NCBI RefSeq assembly: GCF_040183065.1
Contig: NC_091120.1
Span: 172,891,988-172,955,987, forward strand
DNA from: Periplaneta americana
Taxonomy: Eukaryota; Arthropoda; Insecta; Blattodea; Blattidae
Direction: 5' to 3'
DNA length: 64,000 nt
Below are positions 55,038 to 64,000 of the stretch, piece by piece (the first letter of the stretch is position 1; each line of letters starts with the position of its first letter). A program made the position numbers and the translations under genes. The notes under the pieces are model-generated. The model worked only from the letters and a program-made list of their open reading frames with translations, searched no databases and was not told where the DNA came from.

Positions 55038-55658
55038 CCATATTTAGGAGCTTAAAATATGCAATTTTTTTTTTTTTTTGACAAAGTATCTCCTTGAAAA
55101 CTGGGATGCGTATTATATTTGATGGAGTATTATATTCGCAATCAAACATAAATACTCAAATGTAAATTAATGCTCAATTTATGCTACGAAATATTGTGGG
55201 AACCACTGACGGAAATTGCCATTGTGAATTCATGTCTTCTCGTTTTTTGCGCACATTTCATTCGTAGTTTCTTGTCCTTTTTTGACAACAATCATTATCA
55301 ATACAAATATTATTTTTAACTACGGTAATGCCTTAATGACACTTTTGTTTTTATTCTGAAATTTTATGTATACAAATTTTAACAATGTGCGTCTTTAAAT
55401 AAAAAATAATTTACCAACAATAAAATTACTAATGAATGCATGCATGACATTAATCATTTTCAGTCAGTATTCTGACATCAACCCAGAGATTTGTTGATTC
55501 ATAGCTAGAGGTAAGGATGCCTTTATAATCCGTTGTGATAATACAATTTTAATCTTTAGTGGTTTTCAGCACAGATGGGTATTATATTCGCCATTAATTT
55601 TTTTTGCTGGATTTTAGGATAAAAAATTGGGATGCATATTATATTCGAGTAAATATGG
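55038..55658. mobile_element. TA-flanked MITE with CCATATTTA ends
   Basis: TA|CCATATTTAG on the left and GTAAATATGG|TA on the right, with subterminal ATATGCAATTTTT inverted to ATTGGGATGCATAT. The right end matches the terminus of the element at 58869-61082. Confidence 0.6.
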
Positions 55659-55660
55659 TA

Positions 55661-57056
55661 GTTCAGAGTCTATTTTGGTGATCTCCTTTATTGGAAAACA
55701 TCTGTGGATACATTCATTTTCAGACTGTGACTAAATGTTGTGTTGAAAATGGCACCAATTTCTCTTTGCCTTTCAGAAATTCACAGAATCTTTGTTGAAC
55801 AAATTGTATATGTTAGCATTTTCTCTCACTCTATTTAGACTGCAACCTCTCGACAAAATCTCGAAATTTTTCATTTATTTTTCGTCTGTTTCTCCCCCCC
55901 CCCCTCCACATACAGATAAATATATAACGACGTTTCTTATCACTTTTAACACATGTTTATCATGTTTCAACAAACAACCGATTGAATAATTTCACAAATA
56001 AATCTGATTTTCAAATACATGTAGAACACTTTAATTTTAAGGGTAACCTATGAAACATGACTACAAAGCACTTCAGTTTTATACTGTTACAGCTAAAATT
56101 AAGACAATTCGAAAAAAAACCGGTTTGGTTAAGGTAACAATTTTGAAATAACACGTTTTACAGCAGATGCACTAGAACTCCTGATTATGTCATCCTTTCA
56201 AGCAATTGATAGATTATCCGATTTTTTCCTTCACATTGGCAGCACTGCGGATATATAAAGGATAGAGAGTTCAAGTGCTAACAACAATACAGTGTACAAT
56301 GCTGTATTAATAGCTTGGACCATATAGGACTACCATTGTCAGCTAAGCTTCTCCTTACAAGTATTTTATAGTACAATTGAAAAGTGTGATCCTAAAACTT
56401 GCCCAGTCCATTTGGTTATTTTTATGATCTTTGTGTGTATATATAGGTACCTATATATATTCTATCATTATATTTTTAGCATGTTTTCTACCATAACTGT
56501 GCCAGTTCTCGTCTAAAAGGTTGTGTCATTGTGCATGTCACTTGAAAACTCGCAGTCCATAGACTGATGGATACAAAAGCTATCCCAGTCCTTTCATAAA
56601 AATGGACTTAACATGTTTTGAGATTACATTCTTCAATTTCAGAAGATATTGGTACGTTGTTTCCTGATATTTTTACCATCATAAATGAGTGAACGAGAAA
56701 TAAACACGAAACTAACCAAACCAAATGTACAAAGAAAAGTGACTACCTACTTCACAATAGTGTAAATGTTTTCATTTTGATATATTTTTGTGCTGCGTGT
56801 TACTATTTTCATAGAGTAATGTAACTTCACTCACGTGTTTCCAGCATAATGCTGTATAACATGCCAACAACAGTGATTGTATTGTGGCAGGAACTTCAAA
56901 ATATTGTACCGGTGCACTTCACATATGAAAATTAGGTAAGGTTATGGATTACCTAATTTTTTTAATTAAACATATATCCAAGCCTCTTCATTACAACAGA
57001 TAATCAGGGCCCTATATTTTCAAGTATTATACGTAAGGCGTTTACATTTAATTGTA
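55661..57056. other. Intergenic, nothing recognised
   Basis: AT-rich sequence between the last MITE and the FAM114A 3'UTR. Confidence 0.5.
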
Positions 57057-57062
57057 TTTATT
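57057..57062 (-). promoter_or_regulatory. Possible poly(A) signal of the FAM114A homologue
   Basis: AATAAA on the - strand, about 260 bases past the stop codon. Positional support only. Confidence 0.3.
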
Positions 57063-57321
57063 ATGCTTCCATTTCAATTATACTGTATATTCTCAACCTC
57101 AAAATGAGTGATGAAACTCTCCATGTATACAAAATTATCTTTGGGTTCTAACCAGGGAAGATTTTACCCTGAATCTAACATGCCCATCTATTATGTTAAA
57201 TCATACATATATATTAACAGAAATTACAAAATATATACATTTTCACTTGGAATGAAATTACAACAAGAGTAATAATATCAAACTGGAAGTGAGGTTTGCC
57301 CTCTGTGGGCAAGCAGCCGTA

Positions 57322-57399
57322 TTATAGTGTCAGTCCAACCTGAAGCACGGGGATTAAAAGCTGGAATGCTTCTTGGATATATGAACTGCTGTTTGCTGC
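57322..57399 (-). CDS. FAM114A homologue, terminal exon
   Basis: The acceptor GAATTGCAG precedes 57399. It encodes AANSSSYIQEAFQLLIPVLQ followed by VGLTL and TAA at 57324-57322. The SSYIQ.AFQLL.PVLQ block is the strongest family signature. The CAG|GTTGGA after PVLQ could be a weak donor to another short exon, so the last five residues are less certain than the exon itself. A TTTATT (AATAAA on this strand) lies at 57062-57057. Confidence 0.8.
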   Translation of the reverse strand, partial: AANSSSYIQEAFQLLIPVLQVGLTL

Positions 57400-60300
57400 C
57401 TGCAATTCAAAAACACATATTATTTTAAAATGCATTCATTCATAGAATGTCATTATTACATAACATTAATATTAAGAAGATAACAGTAGAAACAGGAAAT
57501 AGAATAGACGAAAAATTAGTTAGATTAGCCGTGAAATCTTGATCAATTTCATAAAATTTATTCACAATCTCTTTTGTGTTATTCTGTACCTCGGATCTAT
57601 GATGCATAGAAATCACAGAGTTTCGCATTTATTTTGGAAATAATTCACGATAAAAATGTTATATATTTCGCGTTTTACTGCGAACTAATTATCATAGCGC
57701 AAGAATTTTGTATAATTCAGGAAAGGTTTTTCGTTGAAATGGAAGGAATATTTTTTTCCCCTTTCTCCTGCTTGGAGTTCATAGATTGTGAAATAAACCT
57801 TCACTTGACATTTTCCTTTTTGAAGCATCACTTTTCTCTTTTCGTTTGAAACAATATTTTAACATTTTATAAACTCTTTCACACTGACATACACTCTATC
57901 ATCACGTTGTTTTCATTGCTGACAGGTGATGAGCTTCGAGTTTAGAGCAAAGAAGACTGATAGCCCTGTAAGTCCTTCTGTCCCAATCACTTTGTTTTCC
58001 AATGATCAAAGGTATGTTTCCGTACTGGTAAATTCTTTTCATCTCAATTGGCACTCATGATACCAATCCAGTGATAAGTGTAGTGGTTGCGACCCAGTTT
58101 CGCAACAGAAGCTTAGAAAAGATTTATCCCAAAACTAGAAAATACCAGTATGTTTCATCCCCTCTCATATTATGTGTTACTGAACTTTGAGAACAATGGG
58201 TAGAAAGAGTAGCTGTTAAATCCTTTCGTTAAACAATACAATGCGTGTTTTCAATTTCAGTTTTCACCTGCTAAGAAACATGGCTGTGTTTGTCAATGCC
58301 CCCAACTGACAAAAAATGTTTATTGGGATAATTTCGCATTTTTAGCAAAAATGGATTATTTCGTTGCTGCAAAAATCTTGATTGTGAAAATCTACTGAAA
58401 AATGTTGGTATTCGCTATTATTATATACATATTCACAAAGAAAACCACTTTCTGTTTTAATTCATGATTTATCGCATTTAGATATCATTAATACGAAAAT
58501 CTGTAGCCTTCGTCAGGCTTAATAAATCACCATTTGAGTGTCTGCGCCTCAAAAGAATAAGTGCATCCAAAAGAGGGAACTTAGCTTAGAACTGAGATTC
58601 TAATTGCTCACCTCTAGAAACACGTTAGTGATGAGGGCATTCACTGCATCAGGGTCGGATGAATTATCCGACACTGCGTTGAGGCATTCTGAGAAGCGGG
58701 TGGCTGCGGCACTCACTTGCGAGGACAGAACAGACGTGACTCTGGAACAGTTACACATTCAGTTATTACAGTTTGAGTAGTTTCTCCATCTTTCATACAG
58801 GAATTATTCGAAGGGGGAATTTTTACAACAGTTCTGCCTTTCAATGTAAATTTGTTCCCAAAATAGTACCATATTTACTCGCGTAATTTTCGCAGTCGCA
58901 GAATTTACGTACCCCAATTTTTAAGCATTTTTCTTCTTACTTTTTTTTATTTCGCAAAGTTCAGCCTCTTGGCCAGTTATAATCTATACTAATAATAAAT
59001 CTGTAGCCGAAATTTTTCTGGTAATTTTCGATTTTCCAAAAATAATTATTGGTCCTAAGATATATAATTAACCACCCTGAAACCGAAAATCGCTTTTTTG
59101 AAATTTTTGTTTGTATGTCTGTCTGTCTGTCTGTATGTTTGTTACCTTTTCACGCGATAATGGATGAACGGATTTCGATGAAAATTGGAATATAAATTAT
59201 GTTCGTTGTAACTTAGATTTTAGGCTATATGGCATTCAAAATACATTATTTAAAAGGGGGGTTATAAGGGGGCCTGAATTAAATAAATCGAAATATCTCG
59301 CCTATTATTGATTTTTGTGAAAAATGTTACATAACAAAAGTTTCTTTAAAAATAATTTGCGATAAGTTTTATTCCTTGAAAAATGTTGATAGGACTGATA
59401 TTTAATGAGATAAATGAGTTTTAAAATTAAAATAACTGCCATCTAAGGCCGTATAATGAAATAAAAAACAAATGACTTCGTCTATAAGGGGCCTTGGACA
59501 GCAAGAATCGAAAGCGATGAAAGATAGCCTACAGAGAATGTTTCTGTGTTTGTATGAAGTAATATCGGAAGCTAAATTAATCGATTTGTATAATTAATTA
59601 TGAATTCACCATTGGAAAGTGTAGTTTCTCTAGATGGACATAATGCTATAATGTTATTACAGTTAACTTCTGATATAATATAATATATGTAATGTAATAT
59701 TATATAATATAATTTAAGTTATTTGAAGGGTTCAGAATCATAGTGGGCCAAACGCCATTTACTGAATACGTAGAAAACAAGGGTTAAAATTAAGTTATTA
59801 CCATAATTCAAAGGAAATCTATAACAAGTAAAATAAAGTATACACATTAAATCTAAATGATGTTAATGTTCATTAAACTATGGTTGCATATAATAAAAAT
59901 TAGAAACATGTTAAAGGAATTGTCATTGCACCAATGAGTTGTCTCTGGACCAAAATGATCGCATTTTAATTATTTGGATTCAATTTAAATTAAGTAACAT
60001 ATTAAACGATTTATCCTTCTATCAAACACGAATGTTCCCTGGATCAAATGTTCTATTTTAATTATGTAATTACTTTATATTTATTTCTAATGGGTGCAGC
60101 AGAGCGCACGGGTACAGCTAGTGGTAAAATAATACAATGACATTACAGCTCGCCACATGCCTCGATACATCCCGTGGCTGTCCTTGAGTTGCTGTGACAA
60201 AGGGTTGCTTGTAGCCAATGTCATCACATGCATAAAAATCATCCCCTCCACCCTGACCGATTGACGTAAAATTATGATAAAACCTAATGTTACTGTATTC

Positions 60301-63300
60301 TTATTTGTTTTTCAGTCAATCATGATTTTGCTGAAGCAACATTTAATTTTCGAAGATTTTTAATTGTATTTATGTACTTATTATTTGATATACAGTATAT
60401 AAAAGTACATTACAATAAAATTAATTATTTTAGTGCAAGATATTATATGTATTTTTTAATTCCTCGTATAATTTACGCACCCCTATTTCAAGACGACATT
60501 TTTGTCCAAAAGAGTGCGAAAAGTTGTTGTTGTTTTCTAATGCCAAGCGTTTGACAATAAAGTCATTTGACCTCTTGCACTCCAATATTTTTCTAAGATA
60601 TTATCATGGTCAGCCACTGAAGCACAGATTTTGAGGTGTTCCGAATCCAGTCTTGGTTTGAGTTGCACAATGGGCTGTTAGGGGACTGATATATTCCAAT
60701 TCTATGCAGGTGCTTGGCCAAACAATCATGGCCTGTTGCCAATCTAAATGCAGCTACAGACGATTTTCGTGGTAAATCGGGAATTAACTGTGGATTATGA
60801 TGCACAGAGTTCCATTTTTTCCCTTGAGATTGTGTTATCAAATTTTGTTTGTTGAAGTCTAAGTATGTAGATTTAATAAATCTTTTCACAGAGTAATACG
60901 TAGATTTAGTAACCGGTCTGTAAGTAGCAGTGCTGCCCTTCTTTGCTAATGCATCTGCATTCTCGTTTCCCAGGATTCCACAATGGGATGGTAGCCATTG
61001 GAATACAATTCTTTTATTGAGTGATATTAATTGAGAGAGCGTTTTAGTTATTAGAGTGCAAAAAGTATGCAAGTAAATACTGTAATACTTCATAAGTTCA
61101 TGAATTATCTATAAAAGATGTCGGCATACACGCAGATTAGATTTTATATGTCATCCTTTATGAACTGCTAGCATGTCACGTAACATGCAAGATAACTTTG
61201 TGTATTTAATGCACTTTGCCAGCTGATTAAGCACTATTTACAATGGCCAGAAGCTACTAATTTATATATAATAAAAAGCTTTTATTTTAAAATCTTACAG
61301 TTAGTAATCCATGGCACCACAACCCATAAGGGCCCAAAGTCAACCAGCCAACTGCTGGTCTCTCATCCACCATGCATCAGCAGAGGTGAACGATCATCCA
61401 CCAGTACGAAAGTATTGATTGTGTGGTTAGCACGATGATCCCTTAGCCATTGGTACCTAGCATAGCTAAATTCATTATGATGCTGGGGGGCACCAGTCCC
61501 ATACACTGGCCGAAATTTCATGAGAAAATTCCTTCCCCATTAGGATTCAAACAAGCACTCATTCTGTAATGTGAGTCCAAGCTTGATGGCTTAGATCACG
61601 ACACTAGGACATTATAATTAGAATAAGCAGTTTTTTTTTGTATATGCGCAATTTAAGGGGAGGTTTCGATATAAGCTCATTAACAGTTCTCTTATCAGTA
61701 TGGAAATTAGGCAGAAAAAGATCTGGAATGTTTATTAATCTGATAAGGCAACTTACTGCAACAATGTCTGTGCTTCTTCAGTTGGATTCCGCTCATCTTT
61801 GACCAGGAGTAGTTCAGCTGCTTTATGGAACTGCTCCACAGATTCAGCTGTGAGTTGTGCCAAAGTTGCTATTGCCTTTTGGTGAATCTCTCTGGCACCA
61901 ACAGCATCAGCTGTATTTTGCTTGGTCTGACAATCGTTGAGCCATTCTTGAGCCTCATCCCATGTCTGTAATTAATGCACAATAATAAATAAATTTAAAC
62001 AAATTCTAACAACAGTTATCAAGTATGTTCTTCAAACTACTTGCAACTGAAATCTACATCAGATTGTGTAGCCATTCTTGCTTGAATATTATTTGAAGTT
62101 GTTTAAGAGTACTAGATAGGCCGAAAGTATGGCTGTTGTGTACGAGTATGTGTGGAGAAATTTTGATATTACTCTTCAACTTTTGAATGTATCAATTTAC
62201 AAATTTTTTACAGTATACACACAATATTTGCAAGTATATTTTGGGTTTTAGATATCTTTCTACCTCGTACAATTGATATTACAAAAAATATTTAACCTGA
62301 AGCGTAGTAATTAAATTTAAGTTAAAAACATAGGTATTTTGGCAACATTTTTCCCAGACATTTCTTCGCACTACAGGTTCCTAAAAATTCAAGAATATTT
62401 CCAATGCAGTTGACTATATTTTCCGCCATTTTTACCACATTATGAATATTCGTTCACTAGAAAAAATTATTTTCCATCCTGAAAAAAATTATTTCAAAAT
62501 TTTCATATTTTTTCATACTTTCCTGGCTGTAAAATCCATAATCATTTTGATAACTATGTGAAACTGGCCACCAGTTTCTTCACTACCATATGAAATGGGA
62601 GTACACAAAATTTCAGCATCCCAGCCCCAGTAGTTTCTGAGAAAAATGTTCCAAAAATAACCATGTTTTTAACTTAAATTTAATTAATATTTTTTCAGGT
62701 TTGTTGTTGTTTTCTAATGCCAGGCATATGACAATATAATCATTTGACCTCTTGCACTCCAATATTTTTCTAAGATATCATCATGGTCAGCCAATGAAGC
62801 ACCGATTTTGAGGTGTTCCGAATCCACATCTTGGTTTGAGTTGCACAATGGGCAGTTAGGGAACTGATATATTCCAATTCTATGCAGGTGTTTGGCCAAA
62901 CAATCATGGTCTGTTGCCAATCTAAATGCAGCTACAGACGATTTTCGTGGTAAATCGGGAATGAACTGTGGATTATGATGCACAGAGTTCCATTTTTTCC
63001 CTTGAGATTGTGTTATCAAATTTTGTTTGTTGAAGTCTAAGTATGTAGATTTAATAAATCTCTTCACAGAGTAATACGTAGATTTAGTAACAGGTCTGTA
63101 AGTAGCAGTGCTGCCCTTCTTTGCTAAAGCATCCACAGGATTCCACAATGGGATGGTATCCATTGGAATACAATTCTTTTATTGAGTGTTATTAATTGAG
63201 AGAGCATTTTAGTTATTTCGGCTGTTTGAGATGAAGGTGTGTGTCTAGAGACGATTGATAGAATAGCTGCTTTGGAGTCTGACAATATAACTGCATTCTT

Positions 63301-64000
63301 AAATTTATTGATGTGGCATAGAAGATTCCTGAGACTTTCACTTATTGCAATGATTTCTCCATGATTTTCAGGTTTAAATTTATTTATAAAATAAAGCATA
63401 TGAAGTAAAAAGATAATTTAAAAACCAAAATAGCCTATACCTGCAAATATTATGTGTATGCTGTAAATTATAGATTCGAAAGTTGAAGAATAATAGCAAA
63501 TTTTCTTCACTTATTTCACTTATACACAACAGCCATATGCTCAAGACTACCCAGTCCCCTTAAATAAATTTCGCAGCAATTACCCAGAACTGAACCATGA
63601 CGTCTTCGGTAAGATACTGTCAGCTAACTGAAACTCTCTAGCAAAAGGCGGAAGCAATTGTAAGGAACACATGTTAGAGAACAAAAAAATGTAGATTTCA
63701 TACAACAAAGATATAAGAAAGTTTATGTCGAGTGCAATCCATTTCTGAGCATCTCTACATATGCATATACTACCTTGTTAAGTTTTTCAGTAGCAACAGG
63801 AACTCCAAGATCTTTGGTGACACTGTCCAGCTTTTCTTTCCAGTCAACTACTTCACTCTCATCCTCCTCTGTATCTTCGTCATCTGGTAGCTGACAGAGG
63901 TCTTTTACTTCCTGCAAAGACTGCTGCAGCTGACCTAAAGCTGTCCCACTACTTGACAGAAGAAGGGACTGGAGCTTGATGTCACACTGCTTGGACAGCA
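57322..64000 (-). CDS. FAM114A/NOXP20 homologue, C-terminal part, 4 exons (gene span)
   Basis: On the - strand, exons 64000-63774, 61965-61757, 58741-58612 and 57399-57322 join in one frame (213 residues plus TAA). All junctions are GT-AG with matching phases (0, 2, 0). Visible sequence: CDIKLQSLLLSSSG, ELCQLP-like VKDLCQLPDDEDTEEDE, DLGVPVATEKLNK, then TAESVEQFHKAAELLL, VSAAATRFSECLNAV, NALITNVFLE and AANSSSYIQEAFQLLIPVLQ. That order and the terminal SSYIQ.AFQLL.PVLQ signature are those of the FAM114A1/FAM114A2 family (DUF719). Members are cytosolic or Golgi-associated; FAM114A2 and its fly counterpart have been reported as Rab2 interactors. The N-terminal half lies past the window edge. The gene converges with ANKLE2 across about 35 kb of repeats. 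Confidence 0.82.
57938..58020 (-). mobile_element. Possible short LINE reverse-transcriptase scrap
   Basis: The - strand reads IPLIIGKQSDWDRRTYRAIS then LLCSKLEAH. YR.ISLL after a polar run resembles a motif of non-LTR reverse transcriptases. It is very short, so weak. Confidence 0.35.
58612..58741 (-). CDS. FAM114A homologue, exon c
   Basis: The acceptor GTTCCAG precedes 58741 and the donor CTAGAG|GTGAGC follows 58612. It encodes VTSVLSSQVSAAATRFSECL, NAVSDNSSDPDAVNALITNV and FLE. The first base completes the Gln codon of the previous exon and it ends on a codon boundary. Confidence 0.82.
58983..60121 (+). mobile_element. Non-autonomous Helitron (1139 bp)
   Basis: Starts TCTATACTAATAATAAATCT and ends GGGTACAGCTAG with a GTGC/GCAC hairpin 12 nt before the end. 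It is inserted exactly between A (58982) and T (60122) with no duplication. These are Helitron rules (TC...CTRR, A/T target). A (GTCT)n tract lies near 59115. Confidence 0.87.
60524..61052 (-). mobile_element. RNase H-type LINE 3' end, copy 2
   Basis: The - strand encodes RIVFQWLPSHCGILGNENAD then ALAKKGSTATYRPVTKS, the RNase H motif of I/Jockey-group LINEs, and RKSSVAAFRLATGHDCLAKH. The tail is (AAC)n. Duplication AGAGTGCGAAAAG / AGAGTGCAAAAAG (60511-60523, 61053-61065). Confidence 0.92.
61315..61612 (-). mobile_element. tRNA-derived SINE
   Basis: On the - strand the head has TGATCTAAGCCATCA (A-box-like) and a B box GTTTGAATCC, followed by a body CTCATGAAATTTCGGCCAGT. Ends are approximate. 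A family different from the other SINEs here. Confidence 0.65.
61757..61965 (-). CDS. FAM114A homologue, exon b
   Basis: The acceptor (- strand) TTAATTACAG precedes 61965 and the donor TTGCA|GTAAGT follows 61757. It encodes TWDEAQEWLNDCQTKQNTAD, then REIHQKAIATLAQLTAESVE and QFHKAAELLLVKDERNPTEE. The exon starts in phase 0 and ends in phase 2, fitting both neighbours. Confidence 0.82.
62107..63559. mobile_element. TTAA-flanked foldback element carrying a LINE
   Basis: TTAA at 62103-62106 and 63560-63563. Arms of over 200 bp are inverted, for example TATGGCTGTTGTGTA / TACACAACAGCCATA and AATTAAATTTAAGTTAAAAA on the left versus TTTTTAACTTAAATTTAATT at about 62666 on the right. A TTAA target suggests a piggyBac- or Kolobok-type mobiliser. 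It lies in the first FAM114A intron of the window. Confidence 0.75.
62703..63364 (-). mobile_element. RNase H-type LINE 3' end, copy 3
   Basis: The - strand encodes EIIAISESLRNLLCHINKFK, AVILSDSKAAILSIVSRHTP (RNase H with its SDSKAA block), RIVFQWIPSHCGIL, then a 15-bp deletion relative to copy 2 that removes most of GNENAD. An exact 11-bp repeat TTTTCAGGTTT (62692-62702, 63365-63375) is the probable target duplication. Confidence 0.87.
63774..64000 (-). CDS. FAM114A homologue, exon a (truncated by window edge)
   Basis: Open on the - strand from the window end (first full codon at 63998) to AACAAG|GTAGTA, donor at 63773-63772. It encodes LSKQCDIKLQSLLLSSSGTA, an acidic linker DDEDTEEDESE, and WKEKLDSVTKDLGVPVATEK. 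The helical repeat-like character is typical of the DUF719 region. Confidence 0.8.

Larger units (their letters stand above)
58869..61082. mobile_element. TA-flanked TIR transposon carrying a Helitron and a LINE
   Basis: Left end TA|CCATATTTACTCGCGTAATT and right end GTATGCAAGTAAATACTG|TA are inverted repeats. The remaining body after removing the two insertions is about 530 bp. It lies in the FAM114A intron between exons b and c. Confidence 0.75.

Noticed and set aside
57936..58010. Exon-like + strand segment between GCTGACAG and CAAAG|GTATGT
   Set aside because: No family similarity, and it lies in the FAM114A intron on the other strand. The opposite strand resembles a LINE reverse-transcriptase motif.

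Overview
This is a piece of an animal nuclear genome: AT-rich, with split genes, canonical GT-AG introns, tRNA-derived SINEs, several LINE families and many DNA transposons. Gene content and repeat style point to an insect with a large repeat-rich genome, most likely hemimetabolous; a cockroach-like (blattodean) source would fit, but that is an inference. Nothing prokaryotic is present (no operons, CRISPR or insertion sequences).

Only two host genes are supported, and they converge. On the + strand, six phase-compatible exons between 791 and 22409 encode the C-terminal 695 residues of an ANKLE2 (LEM-domain and ankyrin-repeat) homologue. Its N-terminal LEM and ankyrin exons lie upstream of the window. 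On the - strand, four exons between 64000 and 57322 encode the C-terminal 213 residues of a FAM114A/NOXP20 homologue. Its 5' exons lie beyond position 64000. The ~35 kb between the two stop codons (22410-57321) has no host exon I can support.

Everything else recognisable is repeats. ANKLE2 introns hold Tigger/pogo remnants, hAT and foldback MITEs, SINEs (one inserted in a foldback element, one pair head-to-head), a LINE reverse-transcriptase fragment and a Penelope-like element with inverted copies carrying hammerhead-ribozyme-like cores. The intergenic region holds LINE 3' ends (often with clear target-site duplications), two mariner copies, pogo/Tigger elements, a TA-flanked transposon with a transposase N-terminus, a hAT element inserted into a LINE, and an R2-like endonuclease fragment. 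The FAM114A introns hold a Helitron and a LINE nested in one TIR element, and another LINE nested in a TTAA-flanked foldback element.

The most distinctive observations are this layered nesting, which gives a relative insertion order from sequence alone; a tRNA-like core bounded by terminal inverted repeats (1741-1908); one target sequence present three times around two adjacent LINE insertions (37169-37556); and eight copies of the palindrome TAGGCCTA. I did not find convincing evidence of a new host-encoded system. All similarity calls rest on recognised motifs, not on database searches.
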